Positions 34,425-45,788 are shown, numbered from the stretch's first letter. The stretch: 64,000 nt of DNA from Armigeres subalbatus (GCF_024139115.2 NC_085141.1:171938994-172002993), one strand, 5' to 3'. Made by a program: numbers and translations. Notes: generated by a model not told the origin, from the sequence alone.

Positions 34425-37379
34425 TCTAAAGATTTTCCGGGGAGACTCCGAAAAATTTCTTATCAATATTCCGAAGGGTTTCGCTTGCAACTCCAGAATA
34501 ATTATTCTTGAAAATTAAGAAGATCTTGGAATTTAAAATTAATCCAAGCAATAAATGTAGACAATAATTTAGGGTTAAGAAGCCTAGTTTTTATGATATT
34601 GAATAATTATCATAATTGATCGAAAAAAATAATAATGCACCTAAATGTTCTAAATGCACAAAATTCTAGTAGTGCGCATGAAAAAGGTTATGACATAGAG
34701 AAGCTTGCATTTAAAAAATCAACATGAAATTCTAAATAAAATGCTTTTAAATTCATAAAAGGGTCTTAAAACTAAGGAGATTCCTGCGATATGAAAAAAG
34801 TGGCAGTGTTCCAGAAAAAAAAAACACTCTAATTCCTAAAACAATGTAGGTTAAAAAAAAGTGTTATAATAACGATTGAAATTGAATTCCAAAACAAATG
34901 AAAAACCAAAACCATGAAAACTCAGATATCCGAAACCTTGGGAAGATTTCGATTCTAAGAGCGTGTAAATAAAGTTTAAATGTATGAATCATTCTAAACA
35001 GATGGGTGGTCAGATAAGATGGGTCATCCTGAACGTTAAGCCAGTGATAAATATTCAGGAATACGAGATGCTCAAGGTACTTCAAAATGCTCTCAAGTTC
35101 AGCCCACGAATCTACCAGATCAATCAAGACATTTGCAATGTTCTCATCATCGGAATATATCCAATCCGATGAAATAAGCATATGATCCTAATTTCCATCA
35201 ACATGAGATCCAAGAGACAAGGTACCCAAAATTATCTTGAGTCAACAGTAAGTTGCACAATGACTATGAGGTTTGTTCGCAAACTGTTTTTGTAGGGCCT
35301 TAGAAGAACTGGGTTCACGGACTTGAATAATCAAGTAGTTCAAACATTACGACTTTCAGGACGTTTTATATAACCTAAAAGTCTGTAGTAGCTTGTATAA
35401 ATAATAATTGAAGTCATATCAACCCAATGGACCTACTGGGATATTATATCATACATCATTCATAAGTTGGTTAATTGAATAAATCGAATGATCCGAACTC
35501 CAAAATAATAATTGGTCTATAATACATCCATTCCTCTATAAGTCGCTAATGAAAGGACCATTGACTGAAGCATATTCGAGATGTGGAATAGAAGTTCCTT
35601 GGAAAATTATTCAAAGAAACCATCAGAATGACCGAGAAAATATTTTTAGTATGGCATCATTGGCTTCCACGAGTCGATATCAAAATAAAATTTCAATGAA
35701 GAATTAGAAATTTTGAGAGATGAGCCAGCTCTGGATTGAAAATCTCTTTAGTAGACAAAAAATAGAAATTTCCATAATAAAATAGGAAATTGCCAATAAA
35801 GAACAATAATACACACAACAATAATAAATTAGCACTTGAAAAAGCAAAAATTGCAACTATGAAATAAGAATTTTCCATAAAAAATTAAAATGTTCAACGA
35901 AAAAATACAAAATTTTCATGAATAAATCAATATTAGCAATGAACAATTAAAAAAAAATATTTTATAATTATTCATTTCTAATATTGATGATGCTGAAAAC
36001 AATACTGAAATTTCTACAGCAATGCTACTCAAAAGAAACAACAGTAGGAGGTTTTATTTGCATCTCTAAGATTACATATTAATTTTGTGATTCTCTGATA
36101 AACTTTTCGTTGTTGAACTTGTAACTATGTTACAAGATTAGACAAAATATATTCTGTTTCAGTTCGATTGATCAACCTTTTCGTCATGATTAAGATTGAT
36201 TTAAATCAGAAGCTACAGATCGCAGCCATATTCAGCCTTTTTCATAACATTCGCGCCTCCTAGTGGTGAATAGCCAACTTATTCTACTACCTTATCCCGA
36301 TACAATTTTTATGCCCACTCACGATATTAAATTATTTGTTTGACTCATGAGTTCAATTTTAACGGCAATTGTTTCATTATTATCTGGGTGGTGCGGATAG
36401 AATCGATTTGGTTGTCAAACTGAAGCCAAAACTTTCTATTGTGTCGGAGCCAAACATTGAAGATTGTGGTTATGTTCGTTTTAGATCTTATATTGAGAAG
36501 TATTGTTATTATTTGGGGAAAAAATAAAATTAAATTTAGTTTGAGTTTTGCATTCTTTGTAACAAATATATTCACACTATATTTCGAGTGGATAATTAGT
36601 AGGAATGCAACAAAAAAGCACCCGTTAGGAGATTTCACGAGATTCAGCAGCTGATTGGAGCAGGAATTTATGTAAACCATCGTAAAGTCATGTAGAGTCT
36701 CGCGCGTTCGTTCGCCTTCATGCAGCATGGAAAGAGAAATTCGAAGAGCGGGAAATGTTTGACAGCCAGAGAACTGCAAAATAATTCTGCTTATAGGATT
36801 GATTTCAAAATATCCCGCTACTCGCTTGAGAGCAGAAAAGCGGCTCTATCCGCAGCACCCAGATTATTATAAAAGAACATATTCTAACAAAGAAGTAAAA
36901 ATTCCAATCAAAAGTCTTTCCGATTCGATCAGTGACTCAAAGCGGACGTGGTCCCCAAAGTTTGTGGAAATTGTAGAGAGTTTTAAAGTGACTATAAGCT
37001 GGTTGAAAAAGTTATGTGAGTCAGGCGTAGATAAAACAATTTGCCGTAAATCAAATTTAATATTGTTCCAATTATTTTAGTAATTATTCGGAAATTGTTT
37101 AAAACCGTGGAGATTAGTAGGCCCCAGTGCGTGGAAACGAAGATTTCCCAAGTGAGTTGTGAGTCCGCCATGATGATGGTGTAGTTTTAATTAAGATTGT
37201 ATGTCGTTTTTAGATCTTAGAAAAGATAATAGCTGGAGACAAATCAGCTAAATTACGAATCTGCTGCTCGAGGCTCAGGTAAGCTCGGGAGAACCTAATT
37301 ATTGATCTGGAGGGAGAATTTTGTGCTGTTAAATGTGTGTGATTTGGTGCTAATTATACGTGCGATTGTTTCTTTTTAT
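34425..37379. other. interior of the 9.8 kb unit, no gene identified
   Basis: AT-rich throughout. ORFs at 34864-35181 (-), 36345-36779 (-) and 36799-37080 (+) show no domain and no conserved pattern. A polypurine/GAAAT-rich stretch lies at 35690-35960. A host exon cannot be excluded. Confidence 0.35.
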
Positions 37380-37901
37380 CGTGAAGGAATTTTATCCTTC
37401 ACGCGAAGGTGTTCCTGCCGGGTTCTAGAACCGGAGGTAGGTGTAGGAGGATTCGACCATTCCGGATCCTCTGGGTGAATACAGAAGCCTTGGCGGTTTG
37501 TAGGTTTTAAGCCTCATCGTCGGGCCAGTGGTTCATCATCGCACCTACGGGCCAGGGAGAACACCACATCTCCCGAGAATCGCTTTTCGGTAGCCAACAA
37601 CCGGACGCATTCTCCTTTCTCGTTGGCCTCGAGACAGCTGGCAGATCGACGTCTAAACGATTTGCACGAGGCAGTGTCGGCGCACACTACCCCACCAAGC
37701 GAACCACCCACAGCATCGCTGGATGATCTCCAGTCGACGAGCACCGCCACGTTGGCCATCGTGCGAAGCACACACCCTACAGCGCGACATCGTATCCACT
37801 ACTACACGGACAGCCATCGACGCTCCGGCGGCACGATTCGTTCGCACACGCACACAGCTTAATCGCCTTCGTCGCACCGGCGGCGAACTCGCTACCCACA
37901 C
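37380..37901. other. GC-rich segment split by a hAT element
   Basis: This segment is clearly richer in GC than its surroundings and continues at 40707-40850 once the hAT element at 37902-40698 is removed. GTCGCACCGGCGGCG recurs at about 37872, 40720 and 40752. Both strands have short ORFs (37514-37771, 37623-37862), but no domain or splice structure can be supported. It could be an old retroelement leader or an exon. Confidence 0.35.
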
Positions 37902-38149
37902 CAGGGATGCCAGAGGATATTTTCATATGTCTTCACAGTCGTTCAAAAATGTCTTCAAATGTCTTCAAAATTAAAATAACGATTATTAGCGAGAAATTTC
38001 AAAATCCAATAGATTTGTAAATTCAATAATCTCCTTGTTTTACTGATGTGAATAATAATTTTTTTTAACATACAAATTGTTAGATTTCAAGAGAACATTC
38101 TTTAAAATTATTTAATTTTTTATGACGAGTTTCCCCTGGATTTTGTACT

Positions 38150-38976
38150 GAGGCGGATTTTTAATAGTATTTTCACGGGAAATTCTTTCAAATTTCTTTT
38201 TAAAGAATACCCTGTTGGAATTCAAAATTTACTGTGAAATACTTGAAGAAACAATTCCGGTAAAATTTCTAGATCAACTTCCGGATAAGTTCCTGATGGA
38301 GCTTCTTATAACTTCTTTTGGATGGAGCTTCTAATTACTTCTGGAAGTCTCCTGAAGAAATTTCCCGAGGAATTCCTGTTGGAACATCCAAAGGATTTAC
38401 TGAAGAAACATCCGGAAAAAGTTCAGAAGGAAGTTCCGGAGGAATTCTTGGAGGAACTTAAGAAGGAATTCCTGTAGAAACTTCAGGATGAATTCCGGAT
38501 GTTTTTTTCTGGAGGAATACCTGAAGGATTTATCTGATGGATTTTTGAAGAATATTCCTGAGGAATTACTGAAGCAAATTCCGGTGGAATTCCTAAAGAA
38601 ACTTCTGGAGAAATTCTTGGAGGTAGTTCTGGATGCATTCTTGGAGGAGCTTCCTGATGTATTGCTGCAGAAATTTCCGAAAGCAATCCTGGAGGAAATA
38701 CATCTTAAAAGATCTTCCAGAGGAAGAACTTCCGGAGTGATCCCTTGTGGAGCTTCCGCCGCAATCCCGGGAAAACTTTCGGAAAAAAACCTGGAAGAAC
38801 CACTGGAGGAATTCGTGAAGGAACTCCTGAAAGAGTTCTGGAGAAACTTCTGGAACTTCTTCCAAATGAAGTCCTGGAGGATTTTTCGGAAAAATCCCTG
38901 AAACTTCCGGACAATTTCGTGGAGGGATTACAGAAAGAATACCAGGACGATTTTTTAAAGAAATTCATAGAGGAAT
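38150..38976. repeat. degenerate ~24-bp tandem array
   Basis: Units such as GGAATTCCTGAAGAAACTTC recur about every 24 bp with many substitutions. Because the period is a multiple of three, frames stay open on both strands (38488-38901 +; 38593-38865 -). The predicted products are monotonous Leu/Glu/Lys/Phe repeats, so I do not call them proteins. Confidence 0.65.
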
Positions 38977-39386
38977 TGGGTCCTAAAATGAAGAATCGAT
39001 ATTAGATTTTCTTTAAGGGAACGATGAAGGTAATCATTCTAAACGTGTCAGTTTTTCTTTTGACTCAAAAATTGAAAAGAACATTGTTTAATTTGAAATT
39101 GAAAAATAGATGAAAAATGTTTCCTCGACATTTTTGGTCTTGTTCGACGTACGGATTCAAACGCATTAGCAAAACACCGCAGGACACTCGGCTCAACCTT
39201 TGACAGTTAATATATGGGGCTGACGTCTTGGGCTGATGGTTTGCCTTAAAATGTCTTAAACACAAAAATATTATTTTTACTGATTTAGAATTTTACCAGA
39301 ATTTTTATAACAACGGTACAAGTATTCTTGACCGATGCACTATCGTTTGCAACCATAAACGAGGTAGGGCTTTAGGACCCAATTCG
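38977..39386 (-). mobile_element. truncated copy of the 1507-2220 pogo-like family
   Basis: On the minus strand this matches about 1775-2205: the TTGGGTCCTAAAATG end, GGGAACGATGAAGGTAATC, GTCTTGTTCGACGTACGG-like and AACCATAAACGAGGTAGGGC blocks. The CAGT terminus and one internal segment are missing. Confidence 0.7.
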
Positions 39387-40706
39387 CAGAGTAAATACTG
39401 GAAGAATGTCCAAAAATATTTCTAGAAGAATAATCAAAGGAATTCAAGGAAAAATTTAACAAAAGTGTGTAGCAAGTTTCCTCTGAATTTCTTTTAGGTA
39501 GATTTTCCTGTAGAAATTTACCTTGAAAATAATGAGAAATACCCATTTAACACCAGCATAATTTCAATTTATTATTGACATTCGTAAGAATTTTTAATAA
39601 AAATTAATTGAAACAATTTTCTTGTGGAAATTAAAAGGGATTTATTGTGGGAATTGTGGAAATCAAGATAGATTTTCCGTTTAAATTTTGTAGGATTTTC
39701 TTTATGTTTTTTTTACGCAAATTATTAAATATAAATTTTGTACTGAATTTACAATTTTAATTCTCTTGAATATAGACAAGAAATTCCTCATATTTTTTAT
39801 CGGAAATTCTTTTAAAAATTCACAGAAAATTCAAAGAGTTTTCCGTCGAATATTTAGACGAAAGCTACATGGACATACCGGAAAGATCAAATGAACTCGT
39901 AAGGAATTAAGAAAAAGATCAGGTTCTAGCTCAACGATTGAATAGATTAAATCAAGTCATAGAAGAGTTCAATATATTTTTGCCGTAAAATAAAAAGGCA
40001 ATTGCGTTCCAATGTTCATGATAGAATTAGAGGCGAAAGTACGTCTAAGTTTGGAAGATCGGACTATCGGGGTTTCTCTCGTTAATCCGACTGTCAAATC
40101 CATACAAATGAACCAAAACAAAATCACAGCACAAATTTGAAAACTGACAGCATAATGTGTTCAAATGGGTGTTGATACTTTTTAATCCGGAAAATTCCGA
40201 ATTAGCGAGATCCGGACTATCGAGTCGTCGGACTAGCGAGGTCCGGATAAGCGGGGGGATACTGTATTAGCATTTCCATATCATTGTAACTTGTGATATT
40301 TTGTTCGCAAAAGACAAACGGAAAGTATTTCATGTTAAGTCATGCGTACATTTATTGTAAGGGATCCTCAGCTATGGCGTTGAACGATGTCCGATGCGAT
40401 TTTCGACCAAGTGAATCTATAACATGAAAACCTTGGCAAAAAATTGCAAATATTTCATTGGCGCTTGGTGTGATTTGGCTGAACCCCGACCATACATAGA
40501 AGTCGCAGAATTTATAACTAAGAAATAAAATTATATTTTCTCTCGCTGGCTTATTGATTGTCTTCAAGCATCTTCAAATAAGTAAATAAGTCTTCAAATA
40601 TTTTGAAAAGTCTTCAAAATGTCTTCACGGAATAAATGTCTTCACAGAGATTCAAATGTCTTCAAATTGAAGACATGTCTTCAAATCTGGCATCTCTGAC
40701 CCACAC

Positions 40707-41751
40707 CATCATCTGTCGTCACACCGGCGGCGTACCCATCAGCAAGCTATCGTCGCACCGGCGGCGTACTCAGTCGAAACTGCTCCACCACTTCATCGCA
40801 TCCATCGTTGGACCCCGCCTGAGCTCGAGCTGAGCGAGCAAGATTCAAGGTCAGATCTAAACTTAATGTAAACAGTAGAAAGCGAAAGGGACTAGAAGCA
40901 CGGCCGTGCGCAGAAATTCCAATTGGAATCCTAGGAGTTAGAGGTTTGGAAACAACGACAATATAGTTTGAAATTTGAACGTTTGCTAGATCGCTTTTTT
41001 ATGAAGAAAGTATTTTGATTGAGTGGGATTTAATTAGAGTTTTTTTTTTGGGAATTTCAAAGGGGATTTTCGTGTGCCTTGCCGTTTGGGTGGAAAATTG
41101 TGGACGGATAGGTCGGACTCGTTTTTGATCATTTCCGCGTGTTTGATGGACTCGCCCTGAGTCTCGCCGGGCATACAAATATTGCTGCTTCACAAGCAAA
41201 CGATTTAATCGTCTGCTTGGCGCTGAAGTGAAGTCAGTCGAAGGGAACCAGAATCGAATCCAACCGATCTTGAACCGTTTCAAACTCCTAGTTCAGATGT
41301 TTCGCTAAGTTTAATATCTTAAGAATTTCCAGTAGCTCCAGAGCTATGGAAGGTCCTAAATACTCTAAGGAATCTATAGGGATATTCAGTAATGAACTTT
41401 ATTGTTATTCAAAAAAAAAAAAAAATAAAATAAAAAAAATAAATATAGGGATATTTTGGAAAATTTCTAAACCATTATAAATTTTTCTGGAAATTTTTAT
41501 GAGATATTCGCGAGTCCACATTTTTTGTATCCTCCTGATGCATTGAAGATGTGCGAGTTCTAGATATCCTAATACCTGATACACATTACAACATGATAAC
41601 ATAATCAAAATTTTCGACTTCATGAAAATTTATAATTTCCATACTGGATTTAGTTTAATTTTGAATCAATTTAATTTGTCCATCTTAAAAATTGATCGGA
41701 TTAACCATATGTTTTAGTTATATAAGGTTTTTTTTTATTTTTGTACTTGAA
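40707..41751. other. interior of the 9.8 kb unit, no gene identified
   Basis: It begins with the GC-rich continuation of 37380-37901 to about 40850, then becomes AT-rich. No domain-bearing ORF. An A-rich run lies at 41409-41440. Confidence 0.35.
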
Positions 41752-41872
41752 AAAAACCACGTGGTCATAGGGGGGGAGGGGGGGGTCTGCCAAATGACCA
41801 CGATAAGCCACATGGGGGGAGGGGGGGTTGAAAATCTTCAAAAATATGACCACGTGGTTTCTGGATGGCCCC

Positions 41873-42113
41873 GAATGCAAAAATGGTAACCTGGCTTCCC
41901 TAGCAGCACACATATTCCATATAGGTTACTGCAACTCATATGTGACCAGATTCAGTCGCAATCAAGTTGCTGCAACCAGATTTGCCTGACTTGTGCTGCT
42001 CGGGTTAGAAACCTCGCAGTTAATAACTGTGGAAGTGCTTAATGAACACTAAACTGCGAGGCGGCTCTGTCCCAGTGTGGGGATGTAATGCCAATAAGAA
42101 GAAGAAGAAGAAG
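41873..42113 (+). mobile_element. Feilai-like SINE, 3' half of a split copy
   Basis: The SINE body resumes with GAATGCAAAAATGGTAACCT, is interrupted by a 106 bp MITE (41899-42004), and continues AGAAACCTCGCAGTTAATAA to the tail (GAAGAAGAAGAAG). The 13-bp duplication AATTGGAACGTGC follows at 42114-42126, matching 31912-31924. Confidence 0.9.
41899..42004. mobile_element. 106-bp MITE inside the SINE
   Basis: The inverted ends CCCTAGCAGCACA and TGTGCTGCTCGGG interrupt the SINE sequence; the copy at 14936-15180 reads straight through this point. TT flanks both sides. Confidence 0.7.
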
Positions 42114-42126
42114 AATTGGAACGTGC

Positions 42127-44070
42127 TCACCAGTTAAGTGCTTCAATAGCTCCAGGTTTGAACAGGGCGTAACAAGTATATCCAATAAGACATCGATGTT
42201 TCCGTGATTTTTTACTTCTCATCTTCCTTTACTTCTATCGAAACTGTGGCCGCAATGCCCAACTGTTGCCGTTTTGGGGACTGTGAGGATTGTCGTCGGT
42301 TTCGTATCTGCGGTAGCTGTTATTGGCTGCTACTCTTGCAGTTTGATTGGTGCATCTTAGCAAAAATTCCAGTGCACTCACATTGAGCCTGGTATTAATT
42401 TTCAACGGATTTCAACCGTATAAATCATCTCAAGCATATAAATAATCTCAAAAGTTTCTAAACTATAATGAACTCTATCGTAATGATCGCAAACTGTCTG
42501 AACATCTGATATGTATATAAACACAACCGTTTCTACACAAGTTTCTATCTCTAAAAACGAACAGTGGGTAATGTCTGTGACATAACCGCTAAGTGGACGT
42601 AGGACTTGACTTGACCATGCCTTTAAGATACATAATATGTCCAAATTTCTCACATCAACTATTTTGGATAAATAATCGGCGTTGCATACCATTCCTTGGG
42701 CAACATCTTCTCATCAAACCGACACAGAAATCAAATCTACCTCGAACAAGAATCATCAAAAAAAAATTCAGGAAGTATCTGTCCGGTCACGAAATATTAG
42801 CCTCGACAGTGGCAACCTTCCCACTGAAGGACTGCCTGAAATAAGCCACAGGTTGGCTCAGCAGGGGATGTAGACTGGATCTCAGCCCTTCCACTGAAGA
42901 GCCTTCTAATCCGTGCGATAGCGACTGAAGAAGAACATTATTTTTAACTCTTAGAGCCTTGAAAAAGGCTGTTTGCTTCGGCTAAGTGCAAAAAGTAAGA
43001 AAACGATCTTTTCAAATAACCGCGAATTTCTAGTGATGGTATAAAAAAGACTGAATGCTCTGCGAGCGAATGCACTTTTCTTTTATACCTTATTTTGAAT
43101 CTTCTCTGCTTCCCAATTGGTGGGCCAATCAGCTTCTTTGTCAGCCAACCGACCATCATCAACGCGTTCGAGAAGGGCTTCTTCTTTTTAACGCTTGTTG
43201 CTCGCTGCTGGCGTCTATTTCCTAACGGGACATGCCAATAAACCGGGAAAGCGAACTTAGAATTGCAGTGCAGGTGGGAAGTACGTGTTCTTTTCTGAAA
43301 CAACATTGTTAGTAGTAGAAGGAAGGAAACACCCGGACATGAGATTTCGGGTGATAAGATTTAGAATTGGTAACATGGGACGAACATTCAGTCACGTTCG
43401 CTTTGTGTGCGGTCAGTATCAAACAATGTTTATCTACATATTTTTTTATCAATGTCAAAAAATCCAACATTTGATGAAAAATCGATTGATAGTTTATTAA
43501 TGTTTGAGCTGTTATCGGTGTTTTTTATCCAAATAAGATTATGTGAGAGATTTGAACATCTTATGAATCTTTAAAGACATGGTCAAGCGAAGTCCTTCGT
43601 CCACTTCGCGGTTAAATCAGAAAAATTATCCACTGTTAGTTTTGACGCTATTTATGAAAATCACGCATAAAATTTTATCTCTAGAATATTGGATTTGGCA
43701 CCCAAGTACAATTTCTATCCCGAAGGGTATTGAAAGCATTGATATTGTTGATCTATATTATTGGCTCTTTGAAGAACCGTTTGTTTTTTGGACATACATG
43801 CTGCATCATGTGGCTTTTCTTCAGCCTGTCTCGGCTCAGCACCGATGCCGGCCGGTCTCGGCTCGACTCTGCTGCTGTTGCCGGTATCTGCTCAGCATTG
43901 CTGCTTTGTCGGGTCTGTAGGGTGGACTGCTGAGGTACTGGCTAGGTTTCGGCTGATGATGGTCGCTTCGATGGTGTCGAGCCGAAAAAGCGGTCGGTGC
44001 AGACTTCATTCCCTGCTAAAAGGTGTGAGTGCTGTTCAATCGATGATGCGGTTGCTTCGCTTGTCCCGGT
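42127..44070. other. intergenic with one LTR-like fragment
   Basis: 42425-42550 matches the LTR-like block at 17600-17730. A TATA/initiator pair on the minus strand is at 43050-43087. ORFs such as 42944-43306 (-) and 43579-43920 (+) show no domain. CTCGGCTCAGCACCGATGCC-like sequence near 43830-43900 is GC-rich and unassigned. Confidence 0.4.
43050..43087 (-). promoter_or_regulatory. possible minus-strand TATA/initiator promoter
   Basis: On the minus strand TATAAAAG (43087-43080) is followed about 30 bases later by TTCAGTC, a good initiator. Upstream at 43110-43130 are CCAATT and CCAATC, which read as CCAAT/ATTGG boxes. No recognisable coding sequence follows. Confidence 0.35.
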
Positions 44071-44407
44071 TAGAGATGTCGCAAATTAATCGATTACTTC
44101 GATTAATCGATTCATCGTTGTGATAATCGATTAATTTTGAATCGATTATTACCCAACGATTAATCGATTCAATAATCGAGAGGAAACGTGAGTAATCGAT
44201 TAGTTACTAATCGATTAATCAGAATTTTACGACATCATAAGGATGTCGAAAATTAATTGATTATTTCGATTCATCGATTCATCGTTGTGATAATCGATTA
44301 ATTTTGAATCGATTACTATACAATGATTAATCGATTCACTAATCGACAAGAATCAAGAGTAATCGATTAGTAACTAATCGATTAATCGGGATTTTACGAC
44401 ATCTCTA
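44071..44407. mobile_element. hAT MITE built from ATCGATTA arrays, copy 2
   Basis: Inverted copy of 30312-30648, also 337 bp with TAGAGATGTCG ends. Its own perfect 8-bp duplication GTCCCGGT (44063-44070 and 44408-44415) differs from that of copy 1, so it inserted separately. Confidence 0.9.
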
Positions 44408-44817
44408 GTCCCGGTCAGAATGAAAGGAAAAAATCTCGTTGCGCTATTTTATGGCTTCTCGGCAGACCCAGCGGCTGCTCATTCGCTGGTGTCTGCACCA
44501 ATGAGAACGTGGTAATGGAATGATGCAAGAATTATGCACTACCCATATTTATAGGTTCCCTTGCTCTCAATGTTTTTCATTGAAAACAGTTTCATGCCTA
44601 TTGAAACAAGTTTTTCGGGTCTTATCAAGCATGGACATGGAAGGCATACTTGAAATCTGTCGATTGAGAGGCATACCGCAGAAATTAGTCCACTGAGACG
44701 AACGCTATTAACGTTTAAAATCTTTCAACACAGCGTAACGCGGTCGATTTGAATATTTTGAAATGACACCCGATATAGTAAAGAGAGACGTAAGTCCTAC
44801 GTCAAAACAACTCTCCT

Positions 44818-44985
44818 CCTAGAGCCGGAAGCGGACAAACCGCTCCACACTCTCCTAGAGTAGATTCTATTCTTTCACAAATTTATTTCCTTGATACTGA
44901 ACTGTTTCAAACCCCTTATGGGTCTGAAGCAGAGGGCGAGACGCTTGAGCTACCAATCAGAGTGGATGAAAAGGTCCATTGTCAT
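44818..44985. repeat. LTR-like dispersed repeat, copy 2
   Basis: AGAGCCGGAAGCGG, CCGCTCCACACTCTCC and CTTATGGGTCTGAAGCAGAG match 17745-17930 in the same order. The upstream GACGTAAGTCCTACGTCAAAA block (about 44788) also occurs at 29195-29215. Confidence 0.55.
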
Positions 44986-44991
44986 GTTATA

Positions 44992-45278
44992 GCACCCGAA
45001 ACGGAACATAAAAATCAAATGAAGTGTCGACTATAGGGAAGCAATTTCCTTTTATGGACCCCCAGGGGGTCTACTATAGGGCGAATTCAGTCAGACTTCA
45101 AAAAGTTAATATCAACGAATAAATCGAGTATTTGAGTGTTTTATGCATGTATCGTGAAGAGGAGATGCAGAGCTTGATAAAGATATAACGCAAAATTAAT
45201 ATTTTGAAAATTTCCACTCCTTATGCCAGGAAGAGTAAAATTTCGCTACTAGGGGGTCCACTATTGGGCATTTTACCC
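44992..45278. mobile_element. TA-MITE family, truncated copy
   Basis: It matches the second half of 48261-48791 (GAAGTGTCGACTATAGGGAA, GTATCGTGAAGAG, CTACTAGGGGGTCCACTATT) and ends ATTTTACCC before TA. The other end is missing. It is more diverged than the two full copies, so probably older. Confidence 0.7.
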
Positions 45279-45788
45279 TAACCGTACCCTTAGTGGAGGT
45301 AGCACCATTAGTGGAGGTAGTGGGGTTAATGAGATTTATCATATACTTTATGATGGTTTCAGTTGATGCGTCGTGCTTCAAATATCCTGTTAAATGCAAC
45401 TTATCTTATGAATTCACTTGAAAAACTATTGAAAACAATGATTTTCCTTTCCTTTCCTTAATACAATTGACTCCCTTGCACCTATAGTGGTGCAACTGTA
45501 CCAATAGTGGCGAGTCTCATAAGAAACCAATGGATAACACCACTATGGGAACCAAAATTAATTTTTACCGCCACTAAAGGAACAGTGTACCCATAGTGGT
45601 GCAAGCAATATTTGGTAATTGTTGATGTTTAATGACATCTATCTCATTTTTGCTAGCATATTTATTAGTTTATCTATTGACTAAGATATTAAAGCTGTAA
45701 ATTTCCCATAATTATTAATTTAAGAAAAAATATTTACTTTTGTGGATCTACTAATACTTCCACTATTGGTACCGTTACCCTACATATA
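45279..45788. repeat. possible AGTGG-repeat element
   Basis: It starts after the preceding MITE with CCGTACCCTTAGTGGAGG and ends CCACTATTGGTACCGTTACCC, a loose inverted repeat. Several internal TAGTGG motifs occur. A relation to the neighbouring TA-MITE family is likely but the ends are uncertain. Confidence 0.4.

Larger units (their letters stand above)
37902..40698. mobile_element. hAT-like element, 2.8 kb
   Basis: The ends CAGGGATGCCAGA and TCTGGCATCTCTG are inverted. A perfect 8-bp duplication ACCCACAC flanks the element (37894-37901 and 40699-40706). Subterminal ATGTCTTCAAA motifs repeat at both ends. The interior holds a 24-bp-period degenerate array, a fragment of the pogo-like family and AT-rich filler. 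No hAT transposase is present. Confidence 0.85.
32086..41872. mobile_element. 9.8 kb unit with MITE ends inserted in a SINE
   Basis: The outer ends GGGGCCGTCCAGAAACCACG and, inverted, GGGGCCATCCAGAAACCACG form terminal inverted repeats. GAA flanks both sides (32083-32085 and 41873-41875), and the SINE resumes in register on the right. Each end is a MITE-like block of about 120 bp (32086-32203 and 41752-41872) in the same orientation: CACGTG near both edges, GGGGGGGAGGGGGG runs, and a shared GACCACGATAAGCCACATGG core. The left block lacks the family's right terminus and the right block lacks its left terminus. Between them are a SINE fragment, hAT elements and unique sequence. No transposase was found. 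See findings for models. Confidence 0.7.

Noticed and set aside
37514..37862. GC-rich ORFs on both strands
   Set aside because: No recognisable domain, splice sites or conserved pattern; the segment is interrupted by a hAT element.
38488..38901. 137-codon ORF rich in Leu, Glu, Lys and Phe
   Set aside because: It is produced by the ~24-bp degenerate repeat inside a hAT element; the opposite strand is equally open.
38150..38990. CRISPR-like regular repeats
   Set aside because: Units are contiguous and degenerate with no unique spacers; the context is a eukaryotic transposon.
42944..43306. 120-codon minus-strand ORF
   Set aside because: It begins upstream of the predicted TATA/initiator pair and has no recognisable domain.
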